Below are positions 1 through 7,088 of a DNA stretch of 12,213 bases, piece after piece. The stretch's first letter is position 1. Each line of letters starts with the position of its first letter. Source of the stretch: Thermodesulfobacteriaceae bacterium. Its GTDB lineage: Bacteria; Desulfobacterota; Dissulfuribacteria; Dissulfuribacterales; UBA3076. The position numbers and the translations under genes were made by a program. The notes beneath the pieces are model-generated. The model saw nothing but the letters and a program-made list of their open reading frames with translations, was not told the DNA's origin and made no database searches. The stretch covers positions 1-12,213 of the forward strand of contig DTYO01000082.1 in assembly GCA_012961845.1 (NCBI GenBank), in the 5' to 3' direction.

Positions 1-588
1 CTGGTTATTGAGGAGACAGTCCATGAAGATCGCTACTACCCCCGCCTCACCGTGGGGTATCTGCCTTGGCCCGTATACGTTGGCATAGCGCAGCACTGTG
101 TAGTCGAGTCCATATTGATGCCGGTAAAATGCAAGATAATTTTCAGACACCGATTTTGAAACGGCATAAGGAGAAAGCGGCTGGGGCGGGCAGGATTCTG
201 ATGTGGGGTACTCTTCCGCTTCTCCATAGATTGCTCCTCCCGAGGAGATAAAGATGATCTTACGGGTGCCGTTATTCCTGGCTCCTTCCAGCACATTCAG
301 AAAGCCCTCTATGTTTATCGATGCATCGAAAACGGGATCTTCCACGGAGGCAGGTACTGAAATCTGGGCCGCATGGTGGTTGATGACATCGGGTCTTTCG
401 TGTTCCAGGACCTTGTGGAGCTCTGCGGCCCTGATATCCATCAAGTAGAATGAGGCTTCAGGATTGAGGTTTTCCATCTTTCCTGAATACAGGTTGTCCA
501 CAACCACCACCTGGTGTCCTGCCGCGATATAGGCATCCACTACGTTTGAGCCTATGAATCCTGCTCCTCCTGTAACCAGTATCTTCAT
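1..588 (-). CDS. NAD-dependent epimerase/dehydratase, UDP-glucose 4-epimerase family (C-terminus outside window)
   Basis: Extended short-chain dehydrogenase acting on nucleotide sugars, probably in cell-envelope polysaccharide synthesis. The visible 196 residues hold the N-terminal Rossmann fold. The dinucleotide motif TGGAGFIG lies at residues 6-13, Asp31 follows the second strand and should contact the NAD ribose, and SSGGAIYG (115-122) leads to the catalytic pair Tyr141 and Lys145 in YAVSK. The segment LRYANVYGPRQ (166-176) is also typical of the family. The ATG at 588 is chosen because it opens the MKILVTGG strand and has GGAGG five bases upstream; a second ATG at 592 is out of frame. The gene continues past the left edge, so exact substrate (UDP-Glc, UDP-GlcNAc or a related sugar) cannot be decided. 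The family is certain; the GalE-like subgroup is likely. Confidence 0.9.
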   Translation of the reverse strand, partial: MKILVTGGAGFIGSNVVDAYIAAGHQVVVVDNLYSGKMENLNPEASFYLMDIRAAELHKVLEHERPDVINHHAAQISVPASVEDPVFDASINIEGFLNVLEGARNNGTRKIIFISSGGAIYGEAEEYPTSESCPPQPLSPYAVSKSVSENYLAFYRHQYGLDYTVLRYANVYGPRQIPHGEAGVVAIFMDCLLNNQ

Positions 589-653
589 GCATGCCTCCGT
601 TTTGTTTTGCCGGGACTGAGACGTTTTTTGCCTGAACTGTCAGACAATGGGTA

Positions 654-662
654 TGTTATAAT
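654..662 (+). promoter_or_regulatory. Extended -10 promoter toward the RACo gene
   Basis: TGTTATAAT is a perfect extended -10 (TGnTATAAT). There is no good -35 at 16-18 bases, which is acceptable for extended -10 promoters. Transcription would start near 669, leaving a leader of about 275 bases before the RACo ATG at 946. Within this gap (589-945) I see no convincing gene. The only structures are an A/T-rich inverted repeat GGAAAATTTTTTCC at 689-702 and a small stem around GGTC/GACC near 777-787. No cobalamin, SAM or other riboswitch consensus is visible in it. Confidence 0.5.
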
Positions 663-688
663 ATCGGTGCCATATAGTCGAGTCTCAA
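658..688 (-). promoter_or_regulatory. Candidate promoter for the epimerase gene
   Basis: On the minus strand, TTGAGA (688-683) is followed by GATATT (665-660) at 17 bases, or by TATTAT (663-658) at 19 bases. This gives a leader of roughly 65 bases before the epimerase ATG. It overlaps the plus-strand promoter that points at the RACo gene, so the two would compete for polymerase. Read from the sequence only. Confidence 0.45.
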
Positions 689-702
689 GGAAAATTTTTT
701 CC
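689..702. repeat. Small A/T inverted repeat in the divergent promoter region
   Basis: GGAAAATTTTTTCC can fold as GGAAA/TTTCC around ATTT. It lies just downstream of the plus-strand extended -10 and immediately upstream of the minus-strand -35, a position suited to an operator serving both directions. No regulator is known for it; the role is inference. Confidence 0.25.
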
Positions 703-945
703 CGATCCATCAATATATGCCTCGTAAACAATCATTGGCTGGTCATTTAACGGATGATCCGGAAATATCCTGGCCGGGTCTCATGACCGGATTTACTGTT
801 CAAAAGGACCAAATTTATATGCGGGCCTCTGATTGCTATGGACGAGATGGACGTACGAGACTAATATTTGGCTTGGAAAGACTTCGCCTGTTGATCTGTT
901 GGACAGGGGTGATGTTATGCTTACAGGGTCAGGAGAACGAGTTTT

Positions 946-2832
946 ATGCCAAAGGTGACTTTTTATCCGGCTGATGTGACGATAGAGGTGGCAACGGACG
1001 AAAATCTGCTGAGATCCGCCATGAGGGCAGGTGTGCATATAAATGCTTCGTGCGGCGGCTCCGGTGTATGCAATAAATGTCGTATTATCATTGAAGAGGG
1101 TGAGGCTTCGGGAGAGCGTCTTCCGGAAGGCGGATGGAAGGCCTGTGACACATATCCTGTTTCGGATCTTACGGTTAGGATACCTGTCGAATCAGAGATG
1201 GATCGCGGGGCCTTGGCCCGGCCTGCGGCGACCAAGGCCGCATCGTGGATCAGGAGCTTCGGAGAAGCCTTTAAATGGGATGGTAAACCCGCTGTCCACA
1301 AGATGGTGGTGGAACTTCCGAAACCGAGTCTGAACGACAGCGTCAGTGATCTCTACAGGCTCCGCAGAGAGCTTGCCCAGGGGACGCTGCCGGATGTATC
1401 TCTGGACGTGGACAGCCAGGTTCTGTATGAACTGCCGGATGCCCTTCGTTGCGGGAACTGGAAGGTGACAGTCAGCCTGATGGAAGGCGGAAAGCCGGAT
1501 CACCTTAGGCTGATCAAGGTGGAGGCTGGGGATGTCATGTCTGAACATCTGGCGTTAGCTGTGGACATAGGGACTACCACGGTTTCTGTACAGCTGCTGA
1601 ATCTGAATTCCGGAGAAGTCCTCAAGGAAGCATCCGACTACAATCCCCAGGTCAGTTATGGAGAAGACGTCATTTCCAGAATGGAATTCAGCAGGAAGGG
1701 AGAAGGTCTCAAGATACTTCAGCAGAAGATAGTGGAATGCCTCAACAGTCTCATGGACGAGGTGCTGAACGGAGCCGGTGCGAACACGGAGGCACTGGGA
1801 ATAGTCAGTATTGCTGCCAATAGCGTTATGACACACTTTCTCATGGGACTGGATACACGTTATCTCAGGGCCCAGCCCTATACCCCTGTTGCTACCCATT
1901 TTCCCCCGGTCCGAGCCGGAGAACTAGGAATGGAAGTGCCCGGTCATGTCAGGATATTCCCTGCACCGTGCGTGGCCAGTTATGTAGGGGGCGATATAGT
2001 GGCAGGAGTGGTAGGTGCAGGGCTCAACCGCAGTCCTGAACTGACTCTCTTCATAGATATAGGTACAAACGGAGAAATAGTGCTAGGTAATCAGGACTGG
2101 ATGGCCTGTGCAGCATGTTCGGCAGGGCCGGCGTTTGAAGGCGGTGGTATCAGGCACGGCATGAGGGCTACCACCGGGGCCGTGGAAGTGGTACATATTC
2201 AACCAGGCACATGGGAGCCCATGGCCCTCACCATAGGCGGGAGGAAGGCAAAGGGAATATGCGGCTCGGGAATAATCAGTCTGCTGGCAGGATTGTTTAC
2301 TGCAGGGGCCCTGGACCAGCAGGGCAAATTCAACCGTAATCTCCGGGGAGAGAGGATCAGACCAGGGAGAGACGGATGGGAATATGTGGTGGTGGAGGCC
2401 GAATCTTCTGCTACCGGACAGGATATAGTGTTTACTGAGGCCGACGTGGAAAACCTTGTCCGGGCAAAGGGCGCCATGTTTGCCGGTTATCTCACCCTGC
2501 TTGAATCAGTGGGCATGGGATTTGAGGACTTGGAGAGAGTTGTCCTGGCCGGTAACTTCGGAAGTTATCTTGATCTTGATCAAGCCATTACTATCGGCCT
2601 CCTACCGGACATTCCAAGGGAGCGTTTTTTCTTTGCAGGGAACAGCTCACTTCTGGGTGCAAAAGCATCGGCCCTGTCATGGCAGGTCATCCGGGAACTT
2701 CACCAGGTGGCCCAAATGATGACCCATTTCGACCTGAGCGACAATGCCCGGTTCATGGATCACTATGTGTCATCCCTGTTTCTGCCGCATACTGACATGA
2801 GCCTGTTTCCCTCTGTTCACCCGGCACCTTAA
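946..2832 (+). CDS. RACo-family [2Fe-2S] ATP-dependent reductive activator of corrinoid proteins (DUF4445/ASKHA)
   Basis: RACo proteins reduce inactive Co(II) corrinoid cofactors back to Co(I) on corrinoid iron-sulfur protein or methyltransferase partners, using ATP. The protein has a plant-type [2Fe-2S] domain at the N-terminus, with Cys36, Cys42, Cys45 and Cys68 (C-x5-C-x2-C plus a distal Cys). A middle linker domain spans about 115-200. A large ASKHA-like ATPase domain follows, with phosphate-binding loops DIGTTT (207-212) and DIGTNGE (371-377), then GICGSG (437-442) and LAGNFGS (534-540). Length (628) is normal for the family. The ATG at 946 has AGGAG at 931-935; nearby ATGs at 912 and 917 are out of frame. 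No corrinoid protein or methyltransferase is adjacent, so its partner must be encoded elsewhere or to the left. It appears monocistronic, with terminator-like hairpins right after it. Confidence 0.9.
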   Translation: MPKVTFYPADVTIEVATDENLLRSAMRAGVHINASCGGSGVCNKCRIIIEEGEASGERLPEGGWKACDTYPVSDLTVRIPVESEMDRGALARPAATKAASWIRSFGEAFKWDGKPAVHKMVVELPKPSLNDSVSDLYRLRRELAQGTLPDVSLDVDSQVLYELPDALRCGNWKVTVSLMEGGKPDHLRLIKVEAGDVMSEHLALAVDIGTTTVSVQLLNLNSGEVLKEASDYNPQVSYGEDVISRMEFSRKGEGLKILQQKIVECLNSLMDEVLNGAGANTEALGIVSIAANSVMTHFLMGLDTRYLRAQPYTPVATHFPPVRAGELGMEVPGHVRIFPAPCVASYVGGDIVAGVVGAGLNRSPELTLFIDIGTNGEIVLGNQDWMACAACSAGPAFEGGGIRHGMRATTGAVEVVHIQPGTWEPMALTIGGRKAKGICGSGIISLLAGLFTAGALDQQGKFNRNLRGERIRPGRDGWEYVVVEAESSATGQDIVFTEADVENLVRAKGAMFAGYLTLLESVGMGFEDLERVVLAGNFGSYLDLDQAITIGLLPDIPRERFFFAGNSSLLGAKASALSWQVIRELHQVAQMMTHFDLSDNARFMDHYVSSLFLPHTDMSLFPSVHPAP

Positions 2833-2845
2833 TTGATGCCGGGTG
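2818..2845 (+). terminator. Perfect 9-bp hairpin spanning the RACo stop codon
   Basis: CACCCGGCA (2818-2826) pairs perfectly with TGCCGGGTG (2837-2845) around a 10-base loop that holds the TAA stop (2830-2832). The T tract after it is poor (TGTCGTTT), so it may be a 3' stabiliser or a bidirectional barrier rather than a classical intrinsic terminator. Confidence 0.45.
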
Positions 2846-2885
2846 TGTCGTTTCTGCCTGATGGCACTGCATGTGATGCATTGTA

Positions 2886-2920
2886 GGGCAGCGGAAGCCA
2901 GGTGGCATACGCCCTTTTTT
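2886..2920 (+). terminator. Possible intrinsic terminator for RACo
   Basis: Outer pairing GGGC (2886-2889) with GCCC (2911-2914) encloses an inner GCC/GGC hairpin (2897-2906), and six T residues follow at 2915-2920. The stem is short and interrupted, so termination strength is uncertain. The remainder of the convergent gap to 3011 shows only the palindrome CTGCCGGCAG near 2922-2931 and a loose GCGGG/CCCGC pairing; I see no gene there. Confidence 0.35.
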
Positions 2921-3011
2921 ACTGCCGGCAGATACAGGCTGGCGGGTCCTTCCGGGGCAAATCCGCTGTCTGCCCGCTGAGGATCTTCGTTACTCCGTAG
3001 GCTCGGGCCTC

Positions 3012-4673
3012 TCAGTCTTTAAGTGCGAGTCTCAATGCTTCCGCATAGTCTTCAGGGTAGTGGCCTGTGATCCAGCGTTCCTGCCTTTCACTGAATGCCC
3101 CCGGCGACCGGGGATGTCTTGGCAGAAAACAGTAAAAAAGCCGTTGGTCACCATCGGGACTGTCGAACCGTTTGGACAGTTCGTAGACTGTCACCATCTC
3201 GGCTCCCAGGAGATCCAAGGCCTGAATGACCCTGTGGAGGCAGTTGTCCAGGGAGCTGCGCACCCGGGAATCAGCTTCAAGCACATTGCCTGCTCCGGCA
3301 GTGGTCATGACCTGCACTTCGCCTTGGCACCTCTGGGCCTTGGGGATGTGAACCATGACATTTTCATCTTCAAAGACAATCAGGCTGGAAGGCAGGTCTT
3401 TCCTGCCGTCCAGCCGGGTGTTTGACCTGATTGCCTGAATGTAGGCATCAAAAAAGGGGCTGCTGAAGACTTCCCTGTACCTGCTGCAGAAATGTGCAAC
3501 CTGATCGCCGACTGCATAGGAAGGCATGCTTGCGCCTTTCCTGCCGGGGACGGGGGTAGAGGCGGGAATCAGTGCGAACTGCTGGTGAATCTGCTGGTGG
3601 GATGCATGGAGCCTGTAACCTGAAGGGGCGAAGTCAAAACCATAGTTCCATCCCCACATTGTTGCGGTAAAAGGGATTTCCAGGCCGGAGGCCGATCTCT
3701 GCCTGATCTCAGAAAGTACAGCACGCCTCAGTGCCTCCAGTCTGGAGCGAGAAAGAGCGCCATCTCGGTTTTCCCATGAGGAAACGAGATCTCCCACGCC
3801 TGATATCTCGGCCATCTGGGCATAGATGCGCTGGTAATAGAGGTGGCGGAGTCCCGTCATGTCCTCTCTGTCCAGTACAGAGGCCTTGTATCTCACACAG
3901 TCATGGGCCATATTGGAGGCATAATGCCCCCATGGAATATAGCTGTTGCTCCGGAGGTATTCCCATATGTGGGTTTCCGAATGCCGGGAATATTCTCCAA
4001 CCACCGGGCTATCTCCCTGGATACCGGGAATCAGCACCATTGCCTGTTTGTATTGATCAGGAAGGGCAGGATTGTTCCCCAAGACCTCGAATAGATCGTG
4101 ATCCCTGACGGCTGGCCGCAGCCTGCCCGTATGGTCGTGTTCGAATTCCAGGCCGGTGGGCATTCCTGACCTGTCGAATTCAAATCTGCAGTTCAGCCTG
4201 GCCAGGGCGGAGAGGATTTCCGGGTCTCTGCATGTCTGGGCCAAAGCAAGCTTCATTGTTCGGGGCAGGTCTTTGATGGAATACATCCGCCCCTCTGGAT
4301 TGCTCAGCGCACCTCTGAGCAGGTCCTGCATAAGAGGAGATGTCTGATCCGGTTCATCCGCCACTTTATTGAATCTGAACCTTTGCGGCTCTTCTGCAAG
4401 GCGGTCTGCCGGCTCGCTTAGTATGTAGGTGGTTCCCCAGAATGGAAAGGGATTGGGGATTTCATAGATACAACTGGAATTTTCGATGAAGAGATCGCTT
4501 TCGGGGAAGTTGGCATTGTTGGTTATCGGTGTTCCGGAGGCATTGTGGCCGAGCACGGATATGGATTCAGTCTTTCTGAGGTTCTTGACACGGTACGAAG
4601 GTCTGTGTTCTCCACAGATGAAAGACCCTGCCGGGTCTATGGAGGTGCTTAAGGGGAGCCCGTTATTCTTCAT
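3012..4673 (-). CDS. HIT-like / galactose-1-phosphate uridylyltransferase-fold protein, substrate unknown
   Basis: A 553-residue protein that I assign to the HIT/GalT fold from motifs only. The stretch WGWNYGFDFAPSGYRLHASH (340-359), then QQIHQQFALIP (360-370), matches the GalT pattern N-x-G, then G, then HPHxQI. The second His of HPH, the nucleophile, aligns with His359, while the first aligns with Ala357. Residues 73-89 (NPFPFWGTTYILSEPADR) resemble the first strand of a HIT repeat, and 431-456 (a VFEDENVMVHIPKA segment) the start of a second repeat. An insert of about 200 residues lies between. A nucleotidyl or phosphorylase reaction on a nucleotide is therefore plausible but unproven. The gene begins 39 bases after iorB on the same strand, with AGGAAG 12 bases before the ATG, so it is probably the last gene of the ior unit. 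No signal peptide or membrane segment. Confidence 0.6.
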   Translation of the reverse strand: MKNNGLPLSTSIDPAGSFICGEHRPSYRVKNLRKTESISVLGHNASGTPITNNANFPESDLFIENSSCIYEIPNPFPFWGTTYILSEPADRLAEEPQRFRFNKVADEPDQTSPLMQDLLRGALSNPEGRMYSIKDLPRTMKLALAQTCRDPEILSALARLNCRFEFDRSGMPTGLEFEHDHTGRLRPAVRDHDLFEVLGNNPALPDQYKQAMVLIPGIQGDSPVVGEYSRHSETHIWEYLRSNSYIPWGHYASNMAHDCVRYKASVLDREDMTGLRHLYYQRIYAQMAEISGVGDLVSSWENRDGALSRSRLEALRRAVLSEIRQRSASGLEIPFTATMWGWNYGFDFAPSGYRLHASHQQIHQQFALIPASTPVPGRKGASMPSYAVGDQVAHFCSRYREVFSSPFFDAYIQAIRSNTRLDGRKDLPSSLIVFEDENVMVHIPKAQRCQGEVQVMTTAGAGNVLEADSRVRSSLDNCLHRVIQALDLLGAEMVTVYELSKRFDSPDGDQRLFYCFLPRHPRSPGAFSERQERWITGHYPEDYAEALRLALKD

Positions 4674-4712
4674 CGCAACCGGATTCTTCCTGTATGCCTG
4701 TCAGGTGCCCGT

Positions 4713-5297
4713 TCAGGCCTGCTGCAGTCCCAGTTCGAATGCCTTGAGGTTTGCATCTACAAATCCGGGCTTGACCTTTTCCCTGATGGTGTTTTCGATT
4801 ATATCGGCAGAAATGGGGACCCTCCCGGTGCCGATCAGGGTACCTAGCAGAACGATGTTCACAGCTTTGGACGTGCCTGCTTCTCTGGCCAGAGATTCTG
4901 CATCGAAGGCATAGACCATCTTGAATTGTGTACTGACAAAATCCATCCATTGAGAAATGTCCGGATATTCAGACTGGCCTAATTTGACGGTAAAGGGAAT
5001 GACAGGAGTAATGTTTGTAATGATAGCAGTATCCCTGTTGCACCGGTTTAGAGCTCTCAGTGTCTCCAAAGGTTCGAAACTGACCATGATATTCGCTTGG
5101 CCCTCTGATATAATGGGGCTCTCAATGCCGCCAAGCATGACAGTGGACTCTACCACTCCTCCTCTCTGGGCCATGCCGTGGACCTCACTGATCTTGACTT
5201 CCATGCCCTGGGCCATTGCCGCTTCTCCCAGGAGCCTGGATGCCAGAAGTGTACCCTGGCCCCCCACACCCGTAAACAAGATCCTCATGGATTTCAT
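4713..5297 (-). CDS. iorB: Indolepyruvate:ferredoxin oxidoreductase beta subunit
   Basis: IorB is the gamma-domain (POR gamma type) subunit that pairs with IorA to oxidise aryl pyruvates to acyl-CoA with ferredoxin as acceptor. The 194-residue protein shows the diagnostic GVGGQG loop (10-15) and HGMAQRGG (40-47) that clamp CoA/TPP-side elements in this family, and it has a normal length. I place the start at the ATG at 5297, not at the longer in-frame ATG at 5333: the shorter start has GGAGG seven bases upstream and forms an ATGA overlap with the iorA stop, a classic sign of translational coupling. The longer form would only add a non-conserved tail. A cytoplasmic enzyme in an iorA-iorB-HIT order. 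Confidence 0.92.
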   Translation of the reverse strand: MKSMRILFTGVGGQGTLLASRLLGEAAMAQGMEVKISEVHGMAQRGGVVESTVMLGGIESPIISEGQANIMVSFEPLETLRALNRCNRDTAIITNITPVIPFTVKLGQSEYPDISQWMDFVSTQFKMVYAFDAESLAREAGTSKAVNIVLLGTLIGTGRVPISADIIENTIREKVKPGFVDANLKAFELGLQQA

Positions 5298-6985
5298 TTC
5301 TTGCCTCCTACCTTCTTGATATACAGTACACATGGAGCCTCGGCGATTACCACACAGAGCTCATCCCTGGCCAGGACAGACTTGAACACCTCTACTGCTT
5401 CTTTTTTCCGGTACGGGTTGATTTTTTCCACCACCTTTACGCCGCATCCTCTAACCACCTGTTCTATGGGAATTCTGGGATGGTCGTAACCGGGAGGCGT
5501 GAACTCGATGCCGGGATTGGGCTGGTGCCCGGTCATTGCAGTTGTGCTGTTGTCCAGTATGACCAGGCAGAATCTGTGCCTGTTGTGCACTGCATTTGCC
5601 AGAGAAGATATTCCAGAATGGAAAAATGTGGAGTCGCCTATGAATGAAACTATCTTCTGATCGGTTCCTGCGGAAAAACCTGCCGATGTTCCCACGCTGG
5701 ACCCCATACAGAGCAGATAGTCGGCCATCTGTATTGGAGGAAGGAGTCCCAGTGTGTAACAGCCTATGTCCGTAGGGTATATGGCGTTTTCTTCCATGCC
5801 CAGCTGCTTGAGCGCTTCCTTGGCAGCCATGTATGTCTCGCGGTGAGGGCATCCTTTGCACAGGGAGGGAGGGCGCATGGGCAGAGGAGGCAGGGAAGAC
5901 AGATCAGGCTTTTCAGGCTCCTGTATGTCAGTCTTCAGGACCCGGGCTAATGCCGTTTTGACCTGCAGGGGATCAAATTCATAGAGTCTTGGAAGGTGTC
6001 CGGATTTTTTCCCCAGCACCTGGACATCGATGCCGTTTGCCTGGGCGGTTGCTTTCAGACTATCCTCAATGAAAGGCTCCAGTTCTTCAACCACCAGTAC
6101 CTGCTCCAGGCCCTCGAGGAAGTCGAGGAACATAGCTTCAGAATGGGGATGCGTCATGCCGAGGCGGAGGAATTTCACTTGGTTGCCGCAGTCCAGCTCG
6201 CTGATCGCGTCTGCTGCATAACACGCAGCGACACCCGACGAAATTATGCCTGTGGCACCAGAACCCGTGGTGATATTGAAGCCTGAAGTGCCAGCTTTCT
6301 CTTCGGCCTTTTGCATTCTTTCAAGCAGCACTTTGTGCCTGATTCTGGCAACAGCAGGGACCGGGACCCAGCGTCCGGGGTCTTTTTCAAATCGGCCTGA
6401 GGTCTTCTTGGAATCCGGAAGTTTCCCCAGGACCACTGGGCCACGGACATGGGAAGTCCGGGTGGTGGTACGTACCAGCACTGGAAGCTCTAGGTATTCC
6501 GAGAGCTCGAATGCATGTATCACCATATCTTTGGCTTCCTGAGGCGATGTGGGCTCGAGCATGGGCAGGCCGGCAAGTCTGGCATAATAGCGGTTGTCCT
6601 GCTCGTTCTGGCTGGAATGCATGGATGGATCATCGGCATTGACAATAACCATGCCGCCTCTTGTGCCGACGTAGGCCAGGGTCATGAGTACGTCTGAGGC
6701 CACGTTTAGTCCTACATGTTTCAGACAGGTAAGGCTTCTGAGACCTGCTGCGGAAGCAGCAGATGCCACTTCCATGGCCACTTTTTCATTGGTTGAGAAT
6801 TCAAAATACAGTCTGGCGGAGGGGTCCTGGGTGATCTGAAACAGATTGTTTCCTATTTCAGAAGACGGGGTCCCCGGATAGGCGGCAGCTATGGCCAGAC
6901 CCGCCTCCAATGCCCCTCTGACGATGGCTTCATTGCCGAGCAGCAGCATTTTGCTACCTGGTTGATCCGTAAGAAGCTGGTGCAT
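5294..6985 (-). CDS. iorA: Indolepyruvate:ferredoxin oxidoreductase alpha subunit, short form without C-terminal ferredoxin domain
   Basis: The TPP-binding catalytic subunit for ferredoxin-linked oxidation of indolepyruvate, phenylpyruvate and related 2-oxoacids. The N-terminal pyrimidine-binding domain has AAYPGTPSSEIG (34-45) and LKHVGLNVASD (88-98). The C-terminal TPP domain has CKGCPHR (376-382), TDIGCYTLG (405-413), IGDSTFFHSGI (449-459) and LDNSTTAMTGHQPNPG (477-492). The usual IorA continues for some 50-60 more residues with two CxxCxxCxxxCP cluster motifs; this one stops at residue 563 just after EAPCVLYIKK. Cys376, Cys379, Cys409 and Cys552 could correspond to the proximal [4Fe-4S] ligands of pyruvate oxidoreductase beta (inference). 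The ATG at 6985 has GGATGG a few bases upstream. The coupled iorB start argues that the short end is genuine and not a frameshift. Confidence 0.92.
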   Translation of the reverse strand: MHQLLTDQPGSKMLLLGNEAIVRGALEAGLAIAAAYPGTPSSEIGNNLFQITQDPSARLYFEFSTNEKVAMEVASAASAAGLRSLTCLKHVGLNVASDVLMTLAYVGTRGGMVIVNADDPSMHSSQNEQDNRYYARLAGLPMLEPTSPQEAKDMVIHAFELSEYLELPVLVRTTTRTSHVRGPVVLGKLPDSKKTSGRFEKDPGRWVPVPAVARIRHKVLLERMQKAEEKAGTSGFNITTGSGATGIISSGVAACYAADAISELDCGNQVKFLRLGMTHPHSEAMFLDFLEGLEQVLVVEELEPFIEDSLKATAQANGIDVQVLGKKSGHLPRLYEFDPLQVKTALARVLKTDIQEPEKPDLSSLPPLPMRPPSLCKGCPHRETYMAAKEALKQLGMEENAIYPTDIGCYTLGLLPPIQMADYLLCMGSSVGTSAGFSAGTDQKIVSFIGDSTFFHSGISSLANAVHNRHRFCLVILDNSTTAMTGHQPNPGIEFTPPGYDHPRIPIEQVVRGCGVKVVEKINPYRKKEAVEVFKSVLARDELCVVIAEAPCVLYIKKVGGKK

Positions 6986-7088
6986 TTCGTTCCATCCTTT
7001 CTGATTGAGTACAGGTTTCGGTATTGTCCAATCCTGTTGTGTTTTTCAGACTTGCTCCCTGCAACTCTCCATTTGGCCAGCCGCTGTT
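6986..7088 (-). other. Gap between lipoprotein gene and iorA, no clear promoter
   Basis: About 100 bases separate the lipoprotein stop from iorA. On the minus strand there is a TTGGAC hexamer but only a poor -10 (TCAATC) at 17 bases, and no T-tailed hairpin. iorAB may therefore be read through from the promoter at 8219-8247. Low certainty. Confidence 0.25.

Noticed and set aside
717..974. 85-codon plus-strand open frame in the RACo leader
   Set aside because: No Shine-Dalgarno, no recognisable domain, and it overlaps the true RACo start in another frame.
2861..2914. Cobalamin-riboswitch-like fragments (GGCACTG followed by GGAAGCCAGG) downstream of the RACo gene
   Set aside because: The core boxes are incomplete, there is no upstream half of the fold, and the next gene is convergent, so nothing would be controlled.
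5298..5333. Longer iorB start, 12 codons upstream
   Set aside because: It overlaps iorA by 40 bases without a good ribosome-binding site, while the ATG at 5297 has GGAGG and an ATGA coupling.
4713..6985. Large open frames on the plus strand and other frames opposite iorA/iorB
   Set aside because: They are antisense shadows of well-supported genes and have no domains or start signals.
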